Below, piece after piece: positions 33,906 through 44,511 of a stretch of 64,000 nucleotides of DNA (position 1 is its first letter; each line of letters opens with the position of its first letter). Location: contig CM060842.1 of NCBI GenBank assembly GCA_030762175.1, positions 66,899,001 through 66,963,000 of the forward strand, written 5' to 3'. This DNA comes from Metallyticus violacea (lineage: Eukaryota; Arthropoda; Insecta; Mantodea; Metallyticidae). The notes under the pieces were generated by a model, which worked only from the letters and a program-made list of their open reading frames with translations, did no database searches and was not told the DNA's origin. The position numbers were made by a program, and so were the translations under genes.

Positions 33906-34594
33906 CCGAAGTGAAAAAATTATATATTTTTTTCATCAAAGAAAACTTTTCATAAAATTTTGAATCCGAGTAAATCTTCATGAGAGGCTTATACACCTAT
34001 GCCCTTAACTTTTAGGCATTCAAAACTTCAAACACTTTTTCTTTTTCACCTTTTTAACTTTTAGCACGTTTATCTGTACTTAAAACTTTTCTACACAATT
34101 TTTATGTACATGTCTGAAACTTTTTTCAAAAATTCTACAAACCTATTTCATAAAAGTTAGTGCACATTTTTCTGCAATATATATTATATATAAACAAAAT
34201 TAAAAGTTTTAGTATACTGAGTACTAATTTTAAACAAACGTTTTTAGTACAGTGAGTTATTAATTTTTCCACGATTCTGCATTTGAATGCATATTTACTT
34301 TTTTTAAAAATTACCAAAGATCGTAATTAAAAAGTGATGCTAACTTTTATATAAGACAGTATAGAGGATGTATTTACAAAATTTAGCACCAAATTTAAAC
34401 TTTGATGGGGAAAGATAGCTTTTAGCAATAGAAAAAGGAATAGGTGTTTGAAAAATAGTGCAATATTAACAATTAAGCGAAAGTTTGTACATTTAATATT
34501 AAAATATGAACAATACATATGCAAACTCTAAAATCTCTAGGTTTAACCAATCAACATTTCCAAATTTCTCTTAGATGGCCCTTAAGCTGTCTGT
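33906..34594. other. AT-rich segment between two family C pieces
   Basis: Contains many scattered variants of AAAACTTTT. It separates the head and tail parts of a family C SINE and might be an insertion into it; no terminal repeats were identified to prove that. Confidence 0.4.
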
Positions 34595-34775
34595 TTGAGG
34601 TATTTTTTTCGGAGTTTTTCCTTTTTTTGCTAGATGGACTCGGAGCTCATTTGCGCCATCATTAATTCGTTTTATTCATCCATATAGATTTAAGACCCAT
34701 ACCCATAGTAATCACGTTCACCATCTACAGATATCGCGATAAGAGTAATACAGTCAGAACGAAATAAACACACCA
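34595..34775 (+). mobile_element. Family C SINE, tail fragment
   Basis: Matches the 3' half of the 13812-14085 copy: TTTTCGGAGTTTTTCC, CATCATTAATTCGTTTTATT, CATCTACAGATATCGCGATA and CAGTCAGAACGAAATAAAC. Together with 33838-33905 in the same orientation it may be a single interrupted element. Confidence 0.6.
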
Positions 34776-35381
34776 GTATTTAAAAATGACAATTACAACG
34801 AAGTGAATGCTCTCAAACTCACGGAAAGGAAATTCCCTTTTGGATTTACAGCCTCTGATCAAAATCAACGAAAGGCAACGGATAAATGTATCTTGTAGTA
34901 AAAATGAGGCAATTTTCCGGACTCGCTGCACCCATGGCAGTGGCCATAGTTTTGCCTTAAAAACTTTTTATTAAAAAGAAACTAATAAACCGAGTAAATA
35001 GCAGCACAGTCTACAGTTTTTAGGAAGTTAGAAATACTTTCAGAAAATATCAACATACCGAATGAACGAGAAAGCCTAACTTATAAATTATATAGCGGAT
35101 CTTAATTAGAGAAAATTTTGCTGTATAACGGATAAGTTGCGTTATTAAAGATGGTGTTTTATTAGCATAGCATTAGCATACGGTATCTGCCTTCGGAACG
35201 AGTAATATTAAGAGAAAGAATTCTTTTATTAAACAATCTACATTTGCTACCTAAGCGCATTGCGAAAATGCAGCTTGAAGCAGATTTGAGAGAATTAATT
35301 TCCTGTAAGCACGCGAACTACTATATCCGAAAAGGCAAAGAAAAAGAAAGAAAATAAATACATTTTACATGTATATGCAGA
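34776..35381. other. Unassigned sequence
   Basis: Nothing supported. Confidence 0.5.
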
Positions 35382-35485
35382 TACGAGGGTAATTCCATAA
35401 GTTTCCGGCTTAACCATTTTCTAGGTGTGATAAAGACAAAAACTAAATTTCACTTTTCAATATAGTAACTTCTCACATCTTTGAA

Positions 35486-36519
35486 TTAACCTTTCACCCC
35501 CCCCCCAAAGTCGGAAGTCTTGTCCGCAAAATGGGCATAAACAGCATCTATCACTTCTTCATCACACTTAAATTTCCTACCTCGAAGGTCCTTCTTGAGT
35601 TTTGAGAAGAGGAAATAGCCATTGTGAGCTAGATCTGGGCTGTATGGTGGATGGTCGATCTCCTTGAAGCCACATTTCTTCACAACTTCCTTTGCAACAA
35701 GAGCTGTGTGCACAGGCGCATTGTCGTGAAGAAGGAGCACATCACCACATTAGCTTTCCTTGCCTTTTCTCTTTGATGGAAGCACAAAGTCTGTGCAGTA
35801 GGCCAGCATAGATTCCCCATTGACTGTGGTGTTCCTCTCCTTGAAGTTAATGAAGAGTATTCTCCTTCACAGTCCCAAAAGATTGTGGCCATGATCTTGT
35901 TGGTTGGTTGGTTGGTTGGTTGTTTGTTGAGTTGGTTGAGTTGGTTGAGTGACCGTGGCCTTTAGAGGCGATGCTTCGCTAGGTTTACGGCATTTCATTG
36001 ATTCTCTTATGTACAAGGGATCATTGTAGAGGACCATAGTTTCATCTCCTGTAACAATGGTTTGCAAAGCTTCTCTCTCGTGCCACGGCAGAGCTCCAAA
36101 AATACCTGACAACAGATGACTCGTTGTTGCTTTTGGACTGAGGAAAGAAGTCTAGGCACCCATCTTGCACCAAATTTATTCATGTTTAAATGTACATGAA
36201 TAATTCGAAGGAGTGGTATTTTAGAAAGGCCCAACCTTGCTACCGTTTCTGTAACTTTGAGCCGCCGATTTTCCATAATTTCTCTTTCCACAAGGGCGAT
36301 GTTTTCAGGAAAGAGCACCTCCAAGGGCCGACCTGCACGCCCTTCGTCTTTAATGGCGTCTCTTGACCCATTCGAAAACGTTTGGCCCATTCCTTTACGG
36401 TAGAATATGAGGAGATGCTTCCTCATATACACCGTCCAATCGCTGTTTAATTTCATTTGAAGTAAGTCCTTTTGTGAAGAACTTAATAACAGCTGGATAC
36501 TCCATTGTGAACATGTCAC
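35486..36519 (-). pseudogene. Mariner transposase pseudogene, Asp to Gly in third motif
   Basis: From 36519: helix-turn-helix region with GRAGRPLEVLFPENIALVER and ENRRLKVTETVARLGLSKI; VTGDETMVLYNDPLY holds the first Asp; MLLLHDNAPVHTALVAKEVV holds the second; then HPPYSPDLAHNGYFLFSKLK, where family members have SPDLAPxDYxLF, so the third catalytic Asp is Gly here. Frame changes occur near 36110, 35890 and 35740, and a (GGTT)n tract interrupts the reading frame. Dead by both criteria. Confidence 0.92.
35899..35950. repeat. (GGTT)n microsatellite inside the mariner
   Basis: Five perfect TTGG units followed by GTTGAGTTGGTTGAG variants; it expanded after insertion of the mariner, within its coding sequence. 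Confidence 0.9.
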
Positions 36520-37980
36520 AATCTTCTACACATAGCCTTCTTTATGCAACATATCTGAGCAAATGAACACAGCGGAGCGGAAGTTGCAGCTTTACTTAAC
36601 AGATAAGGTATGACACCAGATAAGGGTTTTGTAAAGGCGATAATCCTTATCGGCGAGACCGGGAACTTATGGACCTATCCTCGAATATCTATAACGGAAA
36701 TGCATTTTCCTAATAATTTTTACGGAGTATTATTAATCCAGAATTATATTACGAACTTGAATAAGTATTAGAATATATGCTTAATAAATATATTAGAAAT
36801 ATATTGTCTATAAACGAAACGTTGTGCATATTTAAAATACTTTTGAATATATATTATGAAAACAGGGCAAATAACGTTCAATTAATCACAGATGTTATAC
36901 TTATTCGTAATTAATTTTTATAAAGAAAAGCTGAGTCCAACATGAGTATATACACACCGGAATGCGAAAGAATATTACCATCTTTGTGATGTCCTATGGG
37001 GCTATGTCGCTTACTCAGTTCAAAAATGTATCTTGCCTTCTGTCTATACTTGTCTGAAAAGCGTTCTAAATTATTATATTTGGAAAATCAAGTGGGCTTG
37101 TAGGGTCTGAAAGAAGACACGAACAGATGCAAAACTTTAATAATCATAATAATAATAATAATAATAATAACGATAAAACAAAATAAAAAATTATTATTCT
37201 AATAGATGACACTGAACAATGAACCCAGAAGGAACGAGTTAAAAACAGTTAGTGCTGCTAAGACCAGGTTTTACACATGACTTTTTGGTGTAGCAAGAAG
37301 GTAGCGGCATTCAAATGAATATGTGACAAATGATGGACTAAAACTAAAGAAAAGGCTAAAGTACATATTACAGTTGGAATCACCTACAACTCATTTAAGA
37401 GAAACCAATTTCCTAAGCTAATATTACAGTTTTGAGCAGAGACATACTGAAAGAACCTGAGATCGCTAAAACAGAAACAATATAAACCAGGATAGATGAC
37501 ACAGTACATTCATGGGTCTAATTAATGTTTACAGAAGAAGACAAAATGAATTACTGCACATTCGATAGAGTTTAAGCTTATGCTCTGTGCAAATGATAGG
37601 GTTATAGGCAATGTTCGTCCTGCATTAAAATCAAAGATAAAATAAATAGAACATTGAAACCGTTACTGTGCCAAATCAATGAGAAACATTTTAATACAGT
37701 CCGGAGTCTGAAATTACTAATAAATAATTATGGCGTAAAATGAAGTTTATACTATACACAATTATCGTTTTGCAGAGGAGCTCCGTATTGGTTTAGCGAG
37801 AGGATATTAAAATTGCAACACATTGTATGTGTTCATCATACGAGTCATGTGCAAATGATCTCTGTTTTCTTTCGGTTGTTTGACGCGGCCGTTGAGATTC
37901 TTCACGTCTGTGTGTTCGTCTTACATCGATCCACTGATCTCATAATCGTCACTTTGGACTCATTTCGTTCAACACGAGCA

Positions 37981-38008
37981 CCAGGATGTCCTCGGAATGA
38001 CATCCTGA
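37981..38008. repeat. Short perfect inverted repeat
   Basis: CAGGATGTC and GACATCCTG form a 9-bp perfect stem with an 8-base loop. No T-run or gene context indicates a role. Confidence 0.6.
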
Positions 38009-38217
38009 GCTCTGGGTAGGCCCCATTTCTCCTTTGATCAAATTCAGACACGTGCTGGTATTGCGGTCATATTTTGGACGAGTTATACTCGTTGCTTGTG
38101 AGCAAATTTGAGCTCGGTTTAAGGCTTCTCTTATGGAAATTGCAATTTTAATGGCCAGCATTGTACTCATATGTATATGTATAGCATATACACGCAATCA
38201 CAGTAATTCATAGGATT

Positions 38218-38251
38218 GCTGACTGCGCGAAAGTGCGCGCGCGGTCAGTGC
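38218..38251. repeat. GC-rich hairpin with one G-T pair
   Basis: CTGACTGCGCG pairs with CGCGCGGTCAG except for one T-G wobble, in otherwise AT-rich DNA. The wobble would be tolerated in RNA. No conserved promoter or family was recognised. Confidence 0.55.
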
Positions 38252-38278
38252 TATACACTTTTTATGGAGTAATATTTA

Positions 38279-38533
38279 ACCCGTATTTTTACTGCTGAGG
38301 TACCAGAGGCGGTGAACTGTTGATACACAAGATGACATGAGGAATGGGAAATATTTATTTTTTCAAATGAAGGAAACGTTCCAGGACTAAGTTCAGGCTA
38401 TCTCCCGACATTTGCCATTTATGAGGACTGAGGAAAACTTGGATAAAAGTCAGGAAAGATGGTTCCTGGCGGGAATAGAATCCGAGACCTCTCTCTTATT
38501 CCGAGCCTTAACGTCCTCGGCCACCCATGGCGA
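38279..38533 (-). mobile_element. tRNA-derived SINE, family B, near full length
   Basis: Minus-strand copy with head near 38533 (A box GGCCGAGGACGTTAAGG), degenerate B box near 38471-38484, body with TCCTCAGTCCTCATAAATGG, and the family tail down to about 38279 (ACCCGTATTTTTACTGCTGA on plus). Same limits as the 1142-1412 copy. Confidence 0.85.
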
Positions 38534-39853
38534 CATCCTATACACCCTAGGATGTTAACATTGTGGATAAAGTAACTAGGAATTAGGAATATCATATCTT
38601 GTTGAAGCTGTCACCTAGGCCTGCACTAAATACGCCTTCAGTGTCTGGATATTAAAATACACGTAAAGCAAACATTACGTTCACTCATTAGCTTCCGTTG
38701 TCACCTTGCGTCATCACAACACTACTTCAGTGAGTAATAATATTTGTGTTTTATTGCGTTAAGTCACATAAAGCTTTCCCATTACACAAAGACAAACTAG
38801 TACACAAGTTCTATAAATTCCGTTCTTCAGCCATATTTCTGACATTAGCATAATGCCATCTCTTGACTTATCGCTAAGCAAAGGTTGTTAAGATAACGTT
38901 TATGTGTAAATAAGAAACCTCCTGATAATCAGAATGGTGAGATTATTGCCAAGAGCTGCAAAACGTTGACAATGTTAAGCATTTTTATCATTGCTGGGAA
39001 TGGTGAATTTCAGAACATGTAGCGATTTCGTTTTATAAGGAAAAACATCAACTTACTTTTTTTTCCACGTGCCTGTGAATGCACACATTTATCTTCTTTT
39101 GATATTAAAAGGCAACATTAAAAATAAAGTCAATAAAAACTGAAATCTACATTTCTGTTAGAAGCAAGTAATCTTCCGTCCTCCTTCCTTTGAAATGAGT
39201 CTTTCCAAAACTGTTGAAACATATGGGCGAAAATCATAGTTTTTTTCAAAACCAGTAAATGAGTTATTTTGTGTTTGAGATCATTTCCATAAATACACGC
39301 AAATAATATTTAGTAGAATGCAGCGATTAGTACTGTGTTTTATTATTCTTTCTTTACTATTATTAGAATCTTAACCGTTTTTTTTTGTTAGACATCTATA
39401 GCAACCAAAACAATAGGTTTTTTCCCCTTAGCACTGAATTAATAATATATTACTTTATAATTTATGCTTTATTGAACAAGAAAATGTTTAGCGAAGCGAA
39501 TTTGAACTTTTTTATTAATGCAATAATTGTACATACATATAAACGAGTTTCAAATGCTACCAGAATTATAAATGGATTTTTTAAAATAAAATTAATATTA
39601 ATGTCCAATTTATAATAAAGTACTCGGATGTCAAAGTCTTTGTATCGATGGAGATTATTTAGTTCGTTTGTTTATTATTATTATTGTTTTATCGAAGATG
39701 GATTTAGGGCAAGAAATTTTTAGCCCAAAGTTGAAAATAATTCCGAGAAAATCTTATGATACTTATTAGAAGTTATGTGGCATATTCATTAATTGAAGAG
39801 CAATAAAAATATTGAGCATATTTCAGAAATTTTAATGTTGGCATAAACCATAC
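38534..39853. other. Unassigned AT-rich sequence
   Basis: No supported feature. Confidence 0.5.
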
Positions 39854-39959
39854 TATCAGTTTTGTTTTCTCTCGGAGTGTTTTGCTTATGGACGAGCGCT
39901 CCGCTAGTTAGCCGGTTAGCCGGCCAGCCAGATCTCGTGATTAGAGGCTATCATTTACC

Positions 39960-40660
39960 AAATTATCAAATGAGGTGTTCAAACTTCTTCATTATCCATA
40001 CTTTTTAGCATTTCTTTAGGAAACGAATTCATCATTCACTGCAGTTCATTTTGAAAAATCCAGACAATTTCCTGACGAATATTATCTTTGAGTTCTTGTA
40101 CGGTGTGCGGGTTTGTCTTGTACACGGCATTTTTTAATTTACCCCAGAGATAATAATCGCAGGCTGTTAATTCTCGGGACTGATTGATTTTTTTTTTTTT
40201 TTTTTTTGATTGGTTTATTTACGGACGCTCTTTAACATCTCAGGTCATCAGCTTCCCATTCAACTCAGGGCGTGAAACGGCCGACAAATTTTGCTCAGAG
40301 GCCTCTCTTTCAGACTTGAGGTTCTTTTTCGTGTCGTAAATGTACGACACGGGACCCACGGCTTTACTTCCCTTCCGAAGGAAGCCATACTTAGGATTTT
40401 TACGCCCGAAAAAATCCATCGATCCTGGCCGGGTTCGAACCCGCGATCTTGGGTTTAGGAGGCCAGCATGGTAACCACTACACCACCAGGACCGACGTCG
40501 AGGGACTGAGGGGCCGCACATCCCTACTAATAAGTCTCTTTGTGGAAGCACAATGTGAATTGTTCTCATGGAATTATACGCAGTGGCACAACCCTGTTGA
40601 AAAAAATGCATGATCACGCTTTCATCAGTCAATTCTCTGAAAAAAAGGTTAGTATGGTAT
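39960..40660 (-). pseudogene. DDE transposase C-terminal remnant interrupted by a SINE
   Basis: The minus strand reads LTDESVIMHFFQQGCATAYN, where the FQQD of the family has become FQQG (second catalytic Asp lost), then after the SINE ELTACDYYLWGKLKNAVYKT, keeping the third Asp, and NPHTVQELKDNIRQEIVWIF followed by QNELQ. The tail near 39970 has TPHL. The first catalytic Asp is deleted with the middle of the protein. Confidence 0.8.
40184..40501 (-). mobile_element. tRNA-derived SINE, family A, nested in a transposon
   Basis: Nearly consensus copy with canonical B box (GGTTCGAACCCGC) near 40431-40444 and a long poly-T representing the tail. GGGACTGA at 40176-40183 and 40502-40509 is the target-site duplication. 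It inserted into the DUF4817-type element, so it is younger than that element. Confidence 0.95.
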
Positions 40661-40733
40661 TTACATAAGTAACAGAATCAACTGTGTGCTTGAAAAAAAA
40701 AGTCTCATGGTCCTTTCACCCCTTGGTTAACGC

Positions 40734-40746
40734 ACGCATGCACGCA

Positions 40747-40778
<32 letters not shown>

Positions 40779-40782
40779 TATA
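40734..40782. repeat. (ACGC)n(AC)n(AT)n microsatellite
   Basis: Compound array at the internal-deletion junction of the 39855-41012 element; the sibling copy at 15318 has no such array at that place. Confidence 0.95.
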
Positions 40783-41012
40783 TATCGTACATAAGGCACA
40801 ATATGTCGTTATAAACAGAAGAGACGCAATATACATTTTGTGTACTGTCGAATTACAAAACGAACAAAATGCACACCGGTAACAGCTGCGCTACGACTGC
40901 GATAGTTAGCAAGGTCAACAAGTAAGCAAGCAGGTTTGCTACATCTATCGGCGCGGCAAACAATTGGGGGCTCGCTCATAGGAAAATCCTCTCTTCGCGA
41001 GAAAAAACGTTA

Positions 41013-42189
41013 CACGGTATATAAGAACTTGTTAGTTTTATAAAACTGCTGATTCACTTGGTAGCTAATATTAACTTATTTACTTCCTTACTTAATTGCA
41101 TTTTATTTTACACTACTCTGTTATAGTCTGTTGTGTACAAGGCGTATAAATTATGTTTGCAATGGAAACAAACAATGCGCGTGCTCTATACATTAATATG
41201 TATAAAATGTTTCATTGGTATTATTGTAACATAGTTATCCTGTTGGTTACAGTATTTTAACAATGAAACAATAATGACGTTACTATTAGTATGATCATTT
41301 CATGCAATTCGTTTCATGATATAGCATTTTATTAACAAAAAAAGGACTGTTTATAATTCTGGTATATAAAAGTTATTTATGTATTCAGTACAAAAAGTGT
41401 AACTGTAACGGACCAAAGTTTACGGAAACTTTAGCCAAACTGGTAATATGGAACAAATCTGATAAACGTTTTTACCTTCGTGTTGCATACACACTTTTAG
41501 CAAAAACTCTCTAAATTATAACACCAATTTAAAAGGTTTTGTAAAAGTGAAAGACAATGTCAATGAATCAAATTTTCTCATATTCGTTTTTGTGCGTTGA
41601 CTTAATAAAAGCTACTGTTTTTATGTTGACCGTTTTGCTTATCTATTTATTTTTTCCTGAAATGAGGGATATTCCTGAAGAAATTTCGCTAAAGGCGGGC
41701 AAATTGAGACAAACTGCTATCATCAAAGAAACCACGTTCAAAAAATAGTGTAAGGCACGTGGTATAAAAGTTGAGTGGAGAAGTGATTCTAACTTAATGA
41801 ATCAAAGCTATTAAAAGCCTTTTCATTACGATCAAAATACTAGAATGTAGAAATCAACAGTCTCTCAAAGGGAATATTGTATATATTAGTTATTCTTACA
41901 AGTGATTTCTGTATTGTAAAATTATGTTTTTCATATATAATAACACATTCATTCCATTATTAGTATTATTATTATTATTATTATCACTATCATAAATGTT
42001 TATATATTGTTAGGGTTTTCAATTTTATGTTTTGATCGTATATTTATTTCCACTTTCATGGTTTACACGGTGGATATGTGTAGAAATTGTTATTGTTAGT
42101 GCTTTCTGCTTATCTACTTTATGTTTTACGAGATTGGTTTATACGTGTACGAGTATTATCAATGTTACGATTGTAATATTGTAGCTGTA
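41013..42189. other. Unassigned AT-rich sequence
   Basis: An (ATT)n tract lies at 41962-41985. No gene supported. Confidence 0.5.
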
Positions 42190-42275
42190 ACTTAATGTAA
42201 TTATTATTGGATTGGTAGAACGGAAGAGAAGGTCTAATGGCATTAGCTCTGCCAGAATAAACAAATACAGTGTTT
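42190..42275 (+). mobile_element. Probable 3' end of a retroelement
   Basis: GAACGGAAGAGAAGGTCTAA then GGCATTAGCTCTGCCAGAAT and AAACAAATA has the look of a widely dispersed arthropod retroelement 3' terminus that I recall from insect transcripts (recollection, not verified). No coding body is recognisable upstream. Confidence 0.35.
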
Positions 42276-43243
42276 TATTTAACTGTCCGCTCAACTATTG
42301 CTATGAAAACTTTGCGGCATAGGTCATTCGTTTCAAAAGCAACAATTTAACTCTCAGGTAGTAATTTGAATTCACTTCTAAAACGATACTTGAATTTGTG
42401 TGAATTAATGGGAAATACAATCACTTTTGGGATAATCTATATTTATACAGAATTGAACTAAATTTCTTGCATAAAATAAAACATCCTCAAGAATAAATTG
42501 TAATTTTCTTCTAGCAGCACTGACACGTTCACAAACAAATAGAACTGTTTATTTATTCAATCTCTTTAACAACCAATAATTGCCATCAATAACACTGGGC
42601 TTTCATTTAAGCAATGGCAACTGTACACATTTCATTAAATTTAAATACTTATACTACTTTGGCTTCGATACTAATAATGGAAATATATATGCCACAGGAG
42701 AGTAAACACATTTAATGATGTTGGGGAGTATTTACTCTGGACACATACACACACTGAGGGGTTCCTTGAATGGAGGTCAATTCTATGACAGAAACGCCTC
42801 GATTACATCATAAACACATAAGAGGCAAATACACACAGATAGTTGGAATTTAGATGAGGGGTGAAATGGAAGGTGAAATGGAAGGTGAATCTGGAGCAGA
42901 AAAATACTAACCCTGTTTGCCCTTTTTAATATAGATTGAGAAGTCGGTCGCAAGATGTTAACCTAGAATCCCCAGAATTTTTTTGCCAGCGCTACCGCCT
43001 GAACCACCACCTCGGTTTGTTTCGAAACACCGGTTATTAATAAAATGACTAAAACTCTTGAATGACTTAGGAGAAGCTCTGGCAAACTTTATTTATTATT
43101 CCAGGGAAAAAAACAAAACTCACGCATTTCTGCATAAAAGGAATTCACCAAACTTTTCGGTTTCTACTGAAGTAGTAGATCGTTGGTTTTACATTCAAAC
43201 ATATTTCCAAAACTATTCGTTAAACCGAAAGCAAACTCACGTT

Positions 43244-43279
<36 letters not shown>

Positions 43280-43409
43280 GGGGTCTACATGAATCACCAT
43301 GCATTTTTTCAAGTAATACTAGACGTGTACGAATTTTTTTTTTTAGTTTTCATTTCCGAACAAAGTAAAGAACTAAAATTTAATGTATGTACAGCTCATG
43401 TGCATTTTC
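42276..43409. other. Unassigned sequence with poly-A tract
   Basis: A poly-A run at 43248-43277 is followed by GGGGTCTACATG; an imperfect 12-bp direct repeat GAAATGGAAGGT lies near 42863-42888. No feature supported. Confidence 0.5.
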
Positions 43410-43420
43410 TTCTCTACTCG

Positions 43421-43463
43421 ACGCTGATGACCTGAGCTGTTAAAGAGCGTCCATAAATAAAAA
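43421..43463 (+). mobile_element. Extremely 5'-truncated family A SINE (tail only)
   Basis: Only the last 43 bases of family A are present (ACGCTGATGACCTGAGCTGT, then TAAAGAGCGTCCATAAATAA). It is flanked by TTCTCTACTCG at 43410-43420 and 43464-43474, a perfect 11-bp target-site duplication, which proves a separate insertion event rather than decay of a longer copy. Confidence 0.92.
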
Positions 43464-43618
43464 TTCTCTACTCGTGCACCCCCCCCCCCTACACACATAT
43501 TTATATTCTTTTAGCTGTTGGTGACTGATTCTGATCTCGGCTCACGTAGGAAAAGTATTTACGCAATGATAATGCAAAATAGGGAAATATTACCCAAAAA
43601 ATAACATACGTATAAGTA

Positions 43619-44511
43619 CATAGCCTTCATTTGGACTTATGGCGAACTTAGGAGATTTGCTTGCCCTGTTTCTAACCGGTTCTATTCCCCATCCACTTTC
43701 CCGCCTCTCCGTGTCGTGACGCGAAGTCTTTGTGCTGTACATGAATTGAGGGTTATGAGTCCACGTATTTCAGTGTTATAGTGTGTTAGTCCTGTTATAG
43801 TGCTAAAAGGTCCGTTTACTTTAGCACACAAAATCTTTATGTATGATTCATATGTAACAACAAATTCTTATAGAAAAGTGAGACGGCGATTTATACGCAC
43901 ATTCCCTGCTGTTTGTGCGCCTCACAGAGAAACGTTACAAGGTTCGTAATCTTGTGAATAGATTTAGGAAAAAGGGATCTGTTCTTGATAAGAAACCCAA
44001 AGTAAAATACCCTGTTCTTACAGAGGAAAAACTTACAGAGAAAAAGTTAGAACGAAATCCAAAGAAAGCTGGCACAGGAATCAGAATTTCGCAATCCTCG
44101 GTTTGGAATGCCACTAAACGTTTAAAATTAAACCTCGATAAGATAGCTGTAATCCAGGAATTGCAGCCACGCGATGTGCGTAGAGTTAATTTCTGCAAAG
44201 TAATATTCGGTGTTGGATAATGTTAATGTTCGCTCTATTGTCCCGCGTTTAATTTTTTTACGGACGAAGCATGGTTTTATTTACATGACCATATAGCGAC
44301 ACAAAACAATAAATACTGGAGTGCAGAAAACTCCAATTTTGTACATTAAATGCCATTGTATTACCAAAATAACTGGTGTTTGGTGTGCTGTAGAAACATA
44401 TGCGTTTGAATTTAAGCGGCTGTGAATTTCCGACTCCGCCAGCAAACAGTGCGCTTCCTGGTGCCAAGCAAATCCCCTTTAAGCCCGCCACGCGTCCAAA
44501 CGAGGGCTGTG
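43619..44511 (+). mobile_element. DUF4817-type transposon, second group, copy 1 (internally deleted)
   Basis: The left end CATAGCCTTCATTTGGACTT and the right end (reverse complement CACAGCCCTCGTTTGGACGC) are terminal inverted repeats of about 45 bp, continuing into GATTTGCTTG. Length 893 bp. It encodes the helix-turn-helix and the start of the DDE domain, then passes abruptly to the right terminal region. The sibling copy at 54996-55866 has the same junction. Confidence 0.85.
43845..44370 (+). pseudogene. DUF4817-type transposase, N-terminal half
   Basis: Reads VYDSYVTTNSYRKVRRRFIR in broken frames (DUF4817 helix-turn-helix), then KKGSVLDKKPKVKYPVLTEE, ISQSSVWNATKRLKLN (second HTH) and VIQELQPRDVRRVNFCKVIF. 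After a shift, FFTDEAWFYLHDHIATQNNK and YWSAEN carry the first catalytic Asp in TDEAWF. The second and third catalytic residues are deleted from the element. Known role of the family: DDE transposition; this copy cannot encode an active enzyme. Confidence 0.82.

Larger units (their letters stand above)
35384..36684 (-). mobile_element. Mariner element with lost third catalytic residue
   Basis: The left end CGAGGGTAATTCCATAAGTT and the right end (reverse complement TCGAGGATAGGTCCATAAGT) form imperfect terminal inverted repeats; TA lies outside the left end and near the right one. Length about 1.3 kb. The coding strand is minus. A (GGTT)n expansion at 35899-35950 sits inside the coding region. 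Confidence 0.92.
36688..38278. other. Unassigned AT-rich sequence with microsatellite and two small hairpins
   Basis: An (AAT)n tract lies at 37141-37170. Two short inverted repeats are listed separately. No coding or transposon feature is supported. Confidence 0.5.
39855..41012 (-). mobile_element. Short DUF4817-type transposon, copy 2, with nested SINE
   Basis: Homologous in reverse to 15318-16162 with the same internal deletion. Ends contain TTTTGCTTATGGACGAGCGC (left) and GCTCATAGGAAAATCCTC (right), imperfect inverted repeats. A family A SINE (40184-40501) splits it just before the CDYYLWG motif, and an (ACGC)n/(AC)n microsatellite (40734-40782) grew at the deletion junction. Confidence 0.8.
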
